From: Sphingomonas ginsengisoli An et al. 2013
Lineage (GTDB): Bacteria; Pseudomonadota; Alphaproteobacteria; Sphingomonadales; Sphingomonadaceae
NCBI RefSeq assembly: GCF_009363895.1
Contig: NZ_CP045434.1
Location: 1,488,001 to 1,552,000, forward strand
DNA: 64,000 bases
Direction: 5' to 3'
The notes beneath the pieces were generated by a model. That model was given only the letters and a program-made list of their open reading frames with translations. It was not told the origin of the DNA and did no database searches. A program made the position numbers and the translations under genes. This document shows, in pieces, positions 50,363 to 58,803 of this stretch (positions are counted from its first letter, which is position 1; every line of letters starts with the position of its first letter).

Positions 50363-51262
50363 GTGGACCGGCGCTTGATTGAGCTTCTGCCTGATTTGGC
50401 GCTGTTCGTGCTGATCGCTCGATCGCCCTCGCTCTCAGAAGCATCCCGTTCCAGCGGCATTCCGACTGCTCGACTATCGAGACGCCTCGCCGACCTAGAA
50501 CGGAAACTGGACTTACGCCTGATTGATCGCACCTCGCGGCGCTTTCAGCCGACGCGAGAGGGGCAATCCTATCTAGCCGCGCTAGAGCCTGCGATCGGTG
50601 GTTTGTCCGAAGCGTTCGCGCTGGTGATCGACGCGCAGCGCGAACCCAGCGGAACGCTTCGGCTTACCAGCAGTCCAGACTTCGGCGCAGGCTTTCTGGC
50701 CCGGTTGATCGCGGAGTTCAGAGTCACGTATCCGAAGGTCAATTTCGAAGTGGACCTTACGCCAAGGCAGTTGGACGTCGGCGCTGAGCGCTTTGATGCC
50801 GCTATCCGCGTAGGCCCGTTGATTGACTCCGAGCTTACTGTCCGTCGTCTGGCGAGCATCCCGAGTGGGCTCTATGCTTCTCCCGCCTATCTCGATCGGC
50901 ATGGCCGGCCGGCGCATCCTGAAGAACTCATCGATCATTGCTGCCTGACCATGCCGCACATGAGGGACACGGTGCTGTTTCGGCGAGGTGCGAAGACGGT
51001 TGAAGTCACCACCCAGGGGTCGGTGAAGACCAACAACCTTCTGATGCTTCGCCGCCTGTGCGGCGATGGAGTAGGAATCGCCGCACTCAATCCGACGATC
51101 GCCGCTGAGGGGGCTGAGCACTGTCCAGTCGAGCGGGTGCTTGCTGAGTGGTCTCTTGAGCCAGCGATCTTCTACTTCGTGACACCGACGCGCTTACTTC
51201 CGACCCGCACGCGAGCCTTTTACGACTTCGCTCGTGAGCGATTGCGTGTTCAGGGTTACTGA
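50363..51262 (+). CDS. LysR-family transcriptional regulator
   Basis: 299 residues from a GTG at 50363. HTH: FVLIARSPSLSEASRSSGIP then TARLSRRLADLERKLDLRL. The substrate domain (GTLRLTSSPDFGAGFLARLI and FDAAIRVGPLIDSELTVRRL) is complete. It is codirectional with the isochorismatase-like gene that starts 97 bp downstream, which it may control; autoregulation is common in the family. Confidence 0.9.
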   Translation: MDRRLIELLPDLALFVLIARSPSLSEASRSSGIPTARLSRRLADLERKLDLRLIDRTSRRFQPTREGQSYLAALEPAIGGLSEAFALVIDAQREPSGTLRLTSSPDFGAGFLARLIAEFRVTYPKVNFEVDLTPRQLDVGAERFDAAIRVGPLIDSELTVRRLASIPSGLYASPAYLDRHGRPAHPEELIDHCCLTMPHMRDTVLFRRGAKTVEVTTQGSVKTNNLLMLRRLCGDGVGIAALNPTIAAEGAEHCPVERVLAEWSLEPAIFYFVTPTRLLPTRTRAFYDFARERLRVQGY

Positions 51263-51359
51263 GCAGCTATTCAAAACTGCAAAGCTGCTTCTCGGTTGCG
51301 CTCGTTCCGCTGCCCCCGGCAAGCGAGGTAGGAGCCTCCTACAAACGGAGGAACAGCCC

Positions 51360-51953
51360 ATGACCAGTCCTGAACGCTTCACGCCCGAAAATGCGCTCGT
51401 CATGCTCGTGGATCATCAGACGGGCACACTCGGGTGGGTGAAGAGCCTGCCCCAAGACATGGTGCGGACTTCGTGCCGTGTGCTCGCCCGCATGGCCGTC
51501 GCCTACAACATGCCGATCGTGCTGACGACCACCATGGAAGAACAGGTCGGGCTTTCAATTCCCGACTTGCAAGACCTTGCGCCAGACGCCTTCGCCAGGC
51601 GCTTCGCGCGAGGTGGCCAACTCAACTGCTGGGATGACCACCGCCTCAGGGACGCGGTCGCAGCGCTCAGCCGACGGAAGATCGTGCTGGCGGGACTTAC
51701 CACCGACATCTGCCTGTTCTGGGCGGCGCGATCCGCACTTGCGCTCGGTTATGAGGTACTGGTGGTAGCGGATGCATGCGGCACCACCAGCCCTCTCGGT
51801 GATACGCTGACGTATGATCGACTGCGCGCGGAAGGAGCCCAGATCAGCGTAATCAACCAGGTCGTTACCGAGCTGGTCAATGATTTCGGCGATCCTTCGG
51901 GTCAATTGGCGCAGACGATCATGGGCGAGGAGATCATCGCCAAACTTTCGTGA
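51360..51953 (+). CDS. isochorismatase-like cysteine hydrolase (YcaC type)
   Basis: 197 residues from the ATG at 51360, which has GGAGG eight bases upstream. The catalytic Asp is in ALVMLVDHQTGTLG and the nucleophile Cys in LAGLTTDICLFWAARSA; GYEVLVVADACGT completes the core. The arrangement matches YcaC-like hydrolases, whose natural substrates are mostly unknown. It converges on the MoaF-related gene. Confidence 0.88.
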   Translation: MTSPERFTPENALVMLVDHQTGTLGWVKSLPQDMVRTSCRVLARMAVAYNMPIVLTTTMEEQVGLSIPDLQDLAPDAFARRFARGGQLNCWDDHRLRDAVAALSRRKIVLAGLTTDICLFWAARSALALGYEVLVVADACGTTSPLGDTLTYDRLRAEGAQISVINQVVTELVNDFGDPSGQLAQTIMGEEIIAKLS

Positions 51954-51972
51954 TCTGAGCGGAGAGGACGCG

Positions 51973-52383
51973 CTAGAGTCCGCCTCGAGGCCGGAGACGA
52001 ATGGTTCCTTTGAGATGCAAGAAGGAACCATCCTTTGCCGCGATGTTCGTGTAGACGGTGCCGGAATTCCAGTCCTGCACATGGACGACGTTCGAACCAG
52101 TGCTCGGCTCGTGCCAGTAGACCATGTATAGCTTGGGGCCGATCTCGACCGCCTGGTACTGAACGGTGTCCTTCACCCTCTTGAACGCGCCGGAGGCGTC
52201 TTCGAACGACATGGTTCGACCGTCGAGGAAGTGGAGATTGAACTTCGCTGCGCCAAAATCCACGACAGCCGTCTTGCCCACGGGGGGATAGTTGCTGGCG
52301 GCTGTCTCACGTGGCAGCCCCGCCGCTATCAGAGCGCCAGCTGACCCAGCCGCGACCAGCAGAAGCATTCTCCTAGCGCGCAT
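51973..52383 (-). CDS. exported MoaF-related protein
   Basis: 136 residues with a signal peptide (MLLLVAAGSAGALIAAGLPR). The mature part is a small beta-barrel-like domain: FGAAKFNLHFLDGRTMSFED, QYQAVEIGPKLYMVYWHEPS, VVHVQDWNSGTVYTNI and a terminal FLHLKGTIRL. This pattern matches MoaF-related lipocalin-like proteins. It lies 32 bp after the LysR gene on the same strand and may share its transcript. Function unknown. Confidence 0.65.
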   Translation of the reverse strand: MRARRMLLLVAAGSAGALIAAGLPRETAASNYPPVGKTAVVDFGAAKFNLHFLDGRTMSFEDASGAFKRVKDTVQYQAVEIGPKLYMVYWHEPSTGSNVVHVQDWNSGTVYTNIAAKDGSFLHLKGTIRLRPRGGL

Positions 52384-52415
52384 ATCTTTCTCCTGTGGTG
52401 CGCTGGCGAGTCTGG

Positions 52416-53324
52416 TTATCTCGCTGCATCGTCATTCGGTGAGCCGTCCAGTTCCCTGGCGATGATGTCGGTAAGGGCGCGGACCTTGGCAGGGACGAAG
52501 CGACCTGAAGGGTACAGCGCGTAAGCCGCGCGACGCAGCGGTTCGTAGCCGTCAAGCAGCGAGATGAGCTTACCCGCTGCCACTTCGGTGCCAACGATAA
52601 AGGCCGGCTGGAAGATGATGCCCTGGCCAGCCACCGCAAGCGCTCGGAGCAGGTCACCACTGTTGGCCTTCATCGACCCCCGAACCCGTTGCACGAAGCG
52701 TTCGCCCTGACGCTCGAATGCCCATTCGTCGGGGGGATCATTATCGCTGTAGATCAGGCACTCGTGCCCCGCGAGATCGGCCGGTGTTGTCGGCACGCCC
52801 CGACGTTCCAGGTAGGAGGGAGCGGCGCAAAGGATGATGGGAACGGCGGCGATCCGCCGTGCAACTAAGGTCGATCGCAGGGCTGGGGCTATGCGGATGC
52901 TGAGGTCAAATCCCTCCCGGATCAGGTCGGTTGGCGCATCATCCAGCCTGATTTCGAGATCGACGGACGGATGTTCCTCGCGAAAGCGGCAGATCGCAGT
53001 GTTCAGTCTGCGGGTCGCGAAGGTGTGGGGAAAGACGACCCGGAGGCGCGATGGAGCCGTGGGACTGGCGCCGGACGCCTCCGCCTCAATCGCTTTGAGG
53101 TCATCGACGACCTGGCTGTAGAAATTGAACAGCTTGTCTCCGGCATCGGTCAGACTGAGGCTCCGAGTGGATCGGTTGAGCAAGCGGGTGCCCACCGACT
53201 CCTCCAGTTCGCGTACCATCCGCGACGCGCTGGTCTGGGAAAGCCCAGCCTGCTCGGCTGCGCGCACGAACGAACCGGCGCGAACCACCTGCAGGAACAC
53301 CTTGATAGAGGCGAGCTTATCCAT
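52416..53324 (-). CDS. LysR-family transcriptional regulator
   Basis: 302 residues from the ATG at 53324; the longer frame adds an unrelated leader. HTH: KLASIKVFLQVVRAGSFVRA then AEQAGLSQTSASRMVRELEE. The binding domain is complete (LRVVFPHTFATRRLNTAICR; CLIYSDNDPPDEW). The subgroup is DsdC/CrgA-like. It is divergent from the SnoaL-like/LigB operon at 53.4 kb across a ~125-bp region, the usual LysR layout, and upstream of the MoaF-related gene. Confidence 0.9.
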   Translation of the reverse strand: MDKLASIKVFLQVVRAGSFVRAAEQAGLSQTSASRMVRELEESVGTRLLNRSTRSLSLTDAGDKLFNFYSQVVDDLKAIEAEASGASPTAPSRLRVVFPHTFATRRLNTAICRFREEHPSVDLEIRLDDAPTDLIREGFDLSIRIAPALRSTLVARRIAAVPIILCAAPSYLERRGVPTTPADLAGHECLIYSDNDPPDEWAFERQGERFVQRVRGSMKANSGDLLRALAVAGQGIIFQPAFIVGTEVAAGKLISLLDGYEPLRRAAYALYPSGRFVPAKVRALTDIIARELDGSPNDDAAR

Positions 53325-53449
53325 ACACCGACCTTGTCCGCGACCCACCATTATCCCGCCATTCGGCAGACACACTGCCGAAATGACCTCATTATCACGC
53401 CCAATGTCTCCTCTTATTGTTCATTGCGAACATGAAAGGGAGCATCTTT

Positions 53450-53911
53450 GTGAAGTATTCTAACATCGCTTTTGTTGCTGCTGCAATGGCCTTTTTAGCT
53501 CTGCCAAGTACTGCTAGCGCTGGTCCCGTTCAGGAGGCCAACAAACGCTTGGTAAGCAGTGCAATGCATGAGCTTTTTGTCACGCGCAATGCAACGAAGG
53601 CAGTTCGGCTTTACTTCGGCAAGCCTTACCTCCAGCACAACCCGACCATAGCTGATGGTGCCGACGACTTACCCAAAGTCGTTGCAAGCCTGCCGAAGAA
53701 CTTCAAATATGAGCCGGGCGTGATCGTGGCGGATGGCGACCTAGTGATGATCCACGGGCGTTACACCGGATGGGGACCCAAGCCGCTCGTCACGGTCGAC
53801 ATCTTCCGCGTCAAGAACGGCAAGCTCGTGGAGCATTGGGACGTAATGCAGGAAGATGTGCCGGCTGCTCAGACCAAGAGCCATCGGCCGATGTTCCCGA
53901 TCACTCGTTAG
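53450..53911 (+). CDS. exported SnoaL-like (NTF2-fold) protein
   Basis: 153 residues from GTG 53450, preferred because GGGAG lies eight bases upstream; an ATG at 53432 is the alternative. A signal peptide (SNIAFVAAAMAFLALPSTAS) precedes a SnoaL-type domain: LFVTRNATKAVRLYFGKPYL, QHNPTIADGADDLPK, DGDLVMIHGRYTGWG and FRVKNGKLVEHWDVMQE. The family includes polyketide cyclases and carrier-type proteins. First gene of a three-gene rightward unit controlled, by position, from the divergent LysR. Confidence 0.85.
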   Translation: MKYSNIAFVAAAMAFLALPSTASAGPVQEANKRLVSSAMHELFVTRNATKAVRLYFGKPYLQHNPTIADGADDLPKVVASLPKNFKYEPGVIVADGDLVMIHGRYTGWGPKPLVTVDIFRVKNGKLVEHWDVMQEDVPAAQTKSHRPMFPITR

Positions 53912-53925
53912 TCGTTGAGGAAGTC

Positions 53926-54717
53926 ATGGCCGCTCGCCAGCCGACCTTCTACATCCCCCATGGCGGGGGGCCATGCTTCTTCATCCCCGATCCGGCAAAC
54001 CACTGGACCGGCATGGAAGCATTCCTCCGCTCCCTACCGAGCCGTTTGCCAGCGGCACCGGCGGCCATACTTTTAGTCTCGGCGCATTGGGAGACACGAG
54101 GGTTCCAGCTGACTGGCGGCAACAGTCCGGGATTGATCTACGACTATTATGGATTCCCGCCGGAAACCTATGCGATCCGCTATGGCCCGCCCGGTGCGCC
54201 GGCGCTGGCAGAAGAAGTGGCGCAATCGCTTCGTGGAGCCGGGATCCAAGCGGAAGTAGACGCTAGTCGCGGTTTCGATCACGGAACGTTCGTGCCGCTT
54301 AAGGTTGCATTCCCCGATGCTCAGATCCCGGTAGTCGAGATGTCGGTTGAACGCGATCTCGACCCCGAGTTGCATCTCCGAGCAGGCCGGGCGCTCGCCG
54401 CGCTGAGGGAAGAAGGCGTTCTGATCATCGGCTCAGGCATGAGCTTCCACGATCTGAAGGCGTTTGGTGACCAGCGCTTCACCGATACCTCGCTTGCATT
54501 CGATCACTGGCTGACATCGGCAATCGAGCAGCCGGCGAACGAGCGCTTCGAAACACTTCAGAGACGGACGCATGCTCCAGGAGGCAAGGCCGCGCACCCT
54601 ACCGCAGAACACCTCATTCCTCTGATGGTCGTCGCCGGCGCCTCCTCCGAGCCGGGAGAAAAGATCTATGGCGAGATTGTCCTCGAGACGGCGGTTTCTG
54701 GTTATGAGTTCGCTTAG
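53926..54717 (+). CDS. LigB-family extradiol dioxygenase (4,5-DOPA dioxygenase-like)
   Basis: 263 residues from the ATG at 53926 with GAGG upstream. The metal-binding residues are in IPHGGGPCFF, LVSAHWETRG, SRGFDHGTFVPL and AHPTAEHLIPLMVVAG, and the GSGMSFHDL segment is conserved in the YgiD/DODA group. Such enzymes open catechol-type rings at the extradiol position with Fe or Zn. It follows the SnoaL-like gene by 14 bp and should be cotranscribed with it. Confidence 0.9.
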   Translation: MAARQPTFYIPHGGGPCFFIPDPANHWTGMEAFLRSLPSRLPAAPAAILLVSAHWETRGFQLTGGNSPGLIYDYYGFPPETYAIRYGPPGAPALAEEVAQSLRGAGIQAEVDASRGFDHGTFVPLKVAFPDAQIPVVEMSVERDLDPELHLRAGRALAALREEGVLIIGSGMSFHDLKAFGDQRFTDTSLAFDHWLTSAIEQPANERFETLQRRTHAPGGKAAHPTAEHLIPLMVVAGASSEPGEKIYGEIVLETAVSGYEFA

Positions 54718-54747
54718 GACCTCGGCTGTACCAACTGAGTTCGTTTC

Positions 54748-55335
54748 ATGAGAGCACAGCGGCTTGAAGCCTTCACCGACGGCGTTCTGGCCATTGTGAT
54801 CACGATTGCCGTGCTAGAAATGAAGCCACCCGCAAGTGTCCAGCCGGCGGCGTTGATTGCGTCACTCCCGGTTCTGCTCGCGTACTCGCTCAGCTTCATC
54901 AACGTCGGAATCTTCTGGGCCAACCACCATCACCTGTTGCAGGCCACTGAGAAAGTCGATGGACGCGTACTGTGGGCCAATCTGTCGCTGTTGTTCTGGC
55001 TGTCGCTAGTTCCCTTCGTGATCCGGTGGGTCGACGATCAAGGGATCTCACCTCTGCCGACCGCTGCCTACGGCTTCACTCTGCTCATGGCCTCGATCAG
55101 CTATGTTCTGACCGAGCGAGCCATCATCGCGGCGAACGACGAGACCCCGCTGCTGAAGGAAGCGGTTGGTAATGACACCAAGGGTTTAGTGTCCCTGCTG
55201 CTCTATGCGGGAGGGACCTGCGTCGCCTTCTTGGTGCCGCTAGCTGCGGTGGTTGCCTATCTAGCAGTCTCAGTAATCTGGTTGGTGCCGGATCGAAGGA
55301 TCGAGAAGCGCTTGACTTTGCGGAATAAGAGATAA
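54748..55335 (+). CDS. TMEM175-family membrane protein (DUF1211), putative K+ channel
   Basis: 195 residues with about five or six helices. It starts RLEAFTDGVLAIVITIAVLE, carrying the (F-T/S-D) motif at the first helix that defines TMEM175 channels. The conserved NHHHLLQATEKVDG loop also matches. In bacteria these are potassium-selective channels that work as tetramers. It follows the dioxygenase by 30 bp. Confidence 0.85.
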   Translation: MRAQRLEAFTDGVLAIVITIAVLEMKPPASVQPAALIASLPVLLAYSLSFINVGIFWANHHHLLQATEKVDGRVLWANLSLLFWLSLVPFVIRWVDDQGISPLPTAAYGFTLLMASISYVLTERAIIAANDETPLLKEAVGNDTKGLVSLLLYAGGTCVAFLVPLAAVVAYLAVSVIWLVPDRRIEKRLTLRNKR

Positions 55336-55657
55336 GAGCGACAAGGGCTAGCAACGAGCTTTACAAGTGTCCGCTAGACGGGCGCTCGCCTGAGGCATCA
55401 AGCGTTTTTGTACAAGCGCTGGATTTGACGTGTTGCTTCTTATGAATGAGCGTCCGCTAATCGTACGTCTCTACCCGATAGCGGCCGTTCTGCTTACCAC
55501 CACAAACGTAATTTTTTGGGCTTCCGGAGCGAGCGCTTTGAACCCGCAGTGGCTTACAATTCGGCAGGTCTGACCGGATCGGTGCAGCACTCGAGCCTTC
55601 AGAAGACGATCCATGGCATACCGTTCGCCCACACGCCTCCCGTGAAAACAACCGCGG
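55336..55657. other. intergenic region, no gene seen
   Basis: About 320 bp between the rightward TMEM175 gene and the leftward DUF5681 gene, which converge here. Contains a degenerate palindrome-like segment near 55449-55495. No ORF, RNA gene or clear terminator hairpin found. Confidence 0.4.
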
Positions 55658-56215
55658 CTAGCTTCTTACAGTCCACCACTCCGGCCATTGCACCTGCTGA
55701 GGAGTGCGTGTGGCCTCGATTACTGTTCTTTGCTCTTCAACAGTGAGCCTGCGCTTGCCAAGGCGGTTCAGCGCAACCTGCACAATCCACGGCTTGAGCT
55801 CGAACCTGGCTTTCTCTTCCGAGTACCGGTTGAGTAGCGTTGCGATACCGAGAGGCTCGATGCTGGAGCCCACTGAGCCTGGCGAAAACCCCTTCCATAC
55901 AATTCTAATCTGGATCGGGTTCCTTACCTGTCGCTTGGCACGTGCGATCTCAATCGCCTCGAGGGAAGCACGTGCCGCGGCACTGTCGCCGGCTAAGCCC
56001 TTCTTCGTCAGGTGGAGCAGAAAGGCTTCGGCGGCTGTAACCCGCCGCTGACGACCATCTTCCCTGATGGTGACCATCTGACCAAGCAATCCGTCGTAGG
56101 GGATGTCCTTGGATCGTCCCCTTGGGCGGCCGCGAGGATTGCCGCTCTGCCCTGGCTTGAACCGGCTTGCGGTGGGCGGCTTGCCATAGCCGTTGGGTTC
56201 GGGGCTGGTCTCCAA
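55658..56215 (-). CDS. DUF5681 protein
   Basis: 185 residues from a TTG at 56215, chosen because GGGGAGG precedes it and the upstream gene stops two bases before; an ATG at 56260 would overlap that gene by 44 bp. The N-terminal FKPGQSGNPRGRPRGRSKDI is the DUF5681 signature (KPGxSGNPxGRP). The rest is helical (AAEAFLLHLTKKGLAGD; ARASLEAIEIARAKRQV). The domain is common in phage and mobile-element proteins; its role is unknown. Third gene of the methyltransferase operon. Confidence 0.72.
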   Translation of the reverse strand: METSPEPNGYGKPPTASRFKPGQSGNPRGRPRGRSKDIPYDGLLGQMVTIREDGRQRRVTAAEAFLLHLTKKGLAGDSAAARASLEAIEIARAKRQVRNPIQIRIVWKGFSPGSVGSSIEPLGIATLLNRYSEEKARFELKPWIVQVALNRLGKRRLTVEEQRTVIEATRTPQQVQWPEWWTVRS

Positions 56216-56216
56216 G

Positions 56217-56753
56217 TCAATGTCCTCCCCGCTGGCGAGGCCACTTGAGAGCCTCTGCATCGATGGTCTGCCTGACCACCTCTTCCCTATCCTTTTCCGT
56301 CAACTGTCGACGGCCTGGGCGGCTTAGAGCAGCTTGGGTTGCCCAGGTGGCAAGCTTCATACGTGTGCCGTATTCACAGGCCCCACCAGTCCAACAAGGA
56401 TCGGGCACCGTAATGCCAAGCAGCAACATGGCGTCGTCGGCATTCCGCGGATCCTGTTCCTGCCCAAACTTATAAGCTTGCACCTTCTGTGAGGGAGCCT
56501 TTTTGACCAGTGCCTTTTCGCGCTTCTCGATCATTTTCAAGACGGCTCGCACAGCCATTTTGCTGCCCTTGAGTGCGCCTTGGTAGGTTTGAAGCTGAAG
56601 CGCTTCGTCGACCGTAAGCTCTCGATCGACACCGTTCTGTGTAACGGTGAAGGTCTTATCGAGTACGACCTCGAACGCGGAGATGTGCGGCCGGCGAGCC
56701 TTCGGACGTCCAGCCGGATTACCGCTCCGGCCTTTTTCGAAGCGGCCGCTCAC
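56217..56753 (-). CDS. DUF5681 protein
   Basis: 178 residues from a GTG at 56753, chosen because it overlaps the methyltransferase stop as GTGA; an ATG at 56798 would overlap it more. Signature: RFEKGRSGNPAGRPKARRPH, then ALQLQTYQGALKGSKMAVRA and VLKMIEKREKALVK. It is a paralogue of the following gene with the same KG-SGNP-GRP opening. Second gene after the methyltransferase. Confidence 0.74.
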   Translation of the reverse strand: MSGRFEKGRSGNPAGRPKARRPHISAFEVVLDKTFTVTQNGVDRELTVDEALQLQTYQGALKGSKMAVRAVLKMIEKREKALVKKAPSQKVQAYKFGQEQDPRNADDAMLLLGITVPDPCWTGGACEYGTRMKLATWATQAALSRPGRRQLTEKDREEVVRQTIDAEALKWPRQRGGH

Positions 56754-58030
56754 GCAGCCGCCTCCAGGATCGGGGTACCGCCAGTTGATTGCACCCAACG
56801 TTCGACGGCTACGTCCACATAAGCCGGATCGATGTCACAGCCCCGGAACTTCCGACCGGTCCGTTCCGCCGCAATCAGCGTCGTACCCGAGCCCAGGAAC
56901 ATGTCGAACACCAGGTCACCGCGCCGGGTCACATCCTGCAGTGCGTCGGAGACCAGCGCGACAGGCTTCACCGTTGGGTGAAGCGCCAGGTCCTCGCGGC
57001 GGCTCCCCGCCATTGAGTTGACGGAAGGATAGTCCCACACGTTTGTACGATTGCGTCCATGCTTGCCGAGCTCAACCGCGTTGAAGTGCGGGCTGGCGCC
57101 GATCCGATAAACAAACACCATCTCGTGTTTGGAGCGGTAGAGAGAGCCCATGCCGGCGTTGGTCTTGTTCCAGACGCAGATGTTCAGCAGCTGGTTGTAG
57201 ATGTCGGTCACGGCTGCCGTGACATCATCCATGTGGCGCCAGTCCATGCAGACGAAATGCACGGCGCCGTCCCGCGACACGGCAGCAGCGGCGCCGAGTG
57301 TGTCAGTCAAAAATTGTCTGAAAGCCGCCTGGCTCATTTCACCAGAGGCCATGGCGAACTCGCGATGGCGACCGGCTGAGTTCGCATGCCCATTGATTTT
57401 CACGTTGTACGGTGGGTCCAAGAACGCGGCGTCGATCGCCGCACCCTCTCCCAAGATCTTCTTGAGGAACTCGACGTTGCGTCCATCGCCGCACCCGATG
57501 CGATGCTCACCCAACACCCAGATGTCGCCAAGCTTGGTGCGCGGCTCAACCGGCACCGCAGGGATGACCTCATCGTCCGGGTCGTTCGCAGCTTTCAGCG
57601 CGACGTCGATCTCGCCAGCCGAAAAGCCGGTGAGGCCGAGGTCAAAGTCGATGTCCAGGGTTGAAAGATCGGCAAGCTCGAGCCTCAGGACCTCCAAATC
57701 CCAGCCGGCATTCAAGGCGATCTTGTTATCGGCAAGGCGCAAGGCCTTCTTCTGCGCTTCGGTAAGGTCCTCGACGACGATCGTCGGCACCTGCTCGAGG
57801 CCGATCTCCTTGGCGGCCCTCAGCCGACCGTGACCAGCGATCAGCACGCCCGTCTCATCAACCAGCACCGGGTTGGTAAACCCGAACTGGCGGATGGACG
57901 AACATAGCTGTTCGATCTGCCGCTTGGGATGCGTCCGCGCATTGCGCGGATCAGGACGAAGATCGCTGATCGGCCGATAAACGACTGTCAGCTGGCGAGT
58001 GGGTAGCGCCCCCGCGACACTCTGCTTCAT
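56750..58030 (-). CDS. ParB-domain DNA methyltransferase (N6-adenine/N4-cytosine type)
   Basis: 426 residues from the ATG at 58030; an ATG at 58054 lies inside the candidate SOS box. The N-terminal ParB-like nuclease domain has DLRPDPRNARTHPKRQIEQL and IAGHGRLRAAKEIG. The C-terminal methyltransferase has motif IV DPPY (AAFLDPPYNVKING) and the S-adenosylmethionine motif FDMFLGSGTTLIAAE, with the order DPPY then FxGxG of the beta class. No restriction enzyme is adjacent, so it is an orphan, as in phage and plasmids. It heads a three-gene unit with two DUF5681 proteins. Confidence 0.92.
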   Translation of the reverse strand: MKQSVAGALPTRQLTVVYRPISDLRPDPRNARTHPKRQIEQLCSSIRQFGFTNPVLVDETGVLIAGHGRLRAAKEIGLEQVPTIVVEDLTEAQKKALRLADNKIALNAGWDLEVLRLELADLSTLDIDFDLGLTGFSAGEIDVALKAANDPDDEVIPAVPVEPRTKLGDIWVLGEHRIGCGDGRNVEFLKKILGEGAAIDAAFLDPPYNVKINGHANSAGRHREFAMASGEMSQAAFRQFLTDTLGAAAAVSRDGAVHFVCMDWRHMDDVTAAVTDIYNQLLNICVWNKTNAGMGSLYRSKHEMVFVYRIGASPHFNAVELGKHGRNRTNVWDYPSVNSMAGSRREDLALHPTVKPVALVSDALQDVTRRGDLVFDMFLGSGTTLIAAERTGRKFRGCDIDPAYVDVAVERWVQSTGGTPILEAAA

Positions 58031-58037
58031 GTTCTCG

Positions 58038-58052
58038 GAACATAGCACGAAC
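58038..58052 (+). promoter_or_regulatory. candidate LexA (SOS) box GAAC-N7-GAAC
   Basis: GAAC (58038-58041), seven bases, GAAC (58049-58052) matches the direct-repeat SOS box described for alphaproteobacterial LexA. It lies 7 bp upstream of the methyltransferase ATG. It overlaps a small palindrome (ATGTTC-TCG-GAACAT). Chance occurrence of the eight fixed bases is not negligible over 64 kb. Confidence 0.4.
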
Positions 58053-58183
58053 ATGCAGAAAAATCAATGCTGTGGCGCCACTTCCCGGTGGATAAGCTGT
58101 GGAAAGCGAGCAAAGCAGACAAACCCCGCCTCGCGGGCTTGTGTCGGTAGCGGCGGATGGTCGTCGCTCACCGGAGAACAAGC

Positions 58184-58408
58184 ATGGCAAAGGAAGCCAA
58201 GAAAACACTCACCAAGCTCGACAAGGTGTTGGCCCAACTGCAGCGACCCACGGGCGCGAGCATCGCCGAAATGATGAAAGTGACTGGCTGGCAGGCCCAC
58301 AGCGTGCGCGGCGCACTAGCCGGCACCTTGAAGAAGAAGGGCCATCAGACCACCAACGAGGTGGTCGACGGCGTACGGCGTTACCGCATCGTCGCGGCTG
58401 AACAATGA
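58184..58408 (+). CDS. DUF3489 protein
   Basis: 74 residues from the ATG at 58184 with GGAG upstream. The sequence LDKVLAQLQRPTGASIAEMM, then KVTGWQAHSVRGALAGTLKK, is the DUF3489 winged-helix-like pattern that precedes DUF2924 and serine recombinases in many alphaproteobacteria. Its last codons overlap the DUF2924 start (ATGA). It is probably a small DNA-binding partner of the recombinase. Confidence 0.88.
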   Translation: MAKEAKKTLTKLDKVLAQLQRPTGASIAEMMKVTGWQAHSVRGALAGTLKKKGHQTTNEVVDGVRRYRIVAAEQ

Positions 58409-58803
58409 GTGGTGTGGAGGAGCAGGTTGCGGCCCTTGAGCAGATGGACCTGCATCAGCTTCGAGCCGAATGGGACCTGCGCTTCGGCGCACCTCCCACC
58501 GCGCGATCGGCAAAAATGGTCCGACTCGCTCTCGCATGGCGCATCCAGGCGCAGGCGCTTGGCGGACTCAGCCGAGAGATGCGCGATGCTTTGGCGCGAA
58601 CCGGCCGGGTCGTAGCTGAAGGTCAGGATCTCGGCGCTGGTGCCACCCTGCGCCGAACCTGGGACGGCGTAGAGCATGTCGTCACCGTGCAGGAAGGCAG
58701 CTTCGACTGGAACGGGCGCAGGTTCCGCAGCCTGTCGGGTGTTGCCACGGCAATTGCCGGCACACGGTGGAATGGTCGCCGCTTCTTCGGACTACGCTCG
58801 TGA
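58405..58803 (+). CDS. DUF2924 protein
   Basis: 132 residues. The N-terminal DLHQLRAEWDLRFGAPPTAR and the C-terminal GVEHVVTVQEGSFDWNGRRF, then SLSGVATAIAGTRWNGRRFF, are the DUF2924 signature. It is coupled to both neighbours (ATGA to DUF3489, TGATG to the recombinase). Presumed accessory factor; no biochemical function is established to my knowledge. Confidence 0.9.
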   Translation: MSGVEEQVAALEQMDLHQLRAEWDLRFGAPPTARSAKMVRLALAWRIQAQALGGLSREMRDALARTGRVVAEGQDLGAGATLRRTWDGVEHVVTVQEGSFDWNGRRFRSLSGVATAIAGTRWNGRRFFGLRS

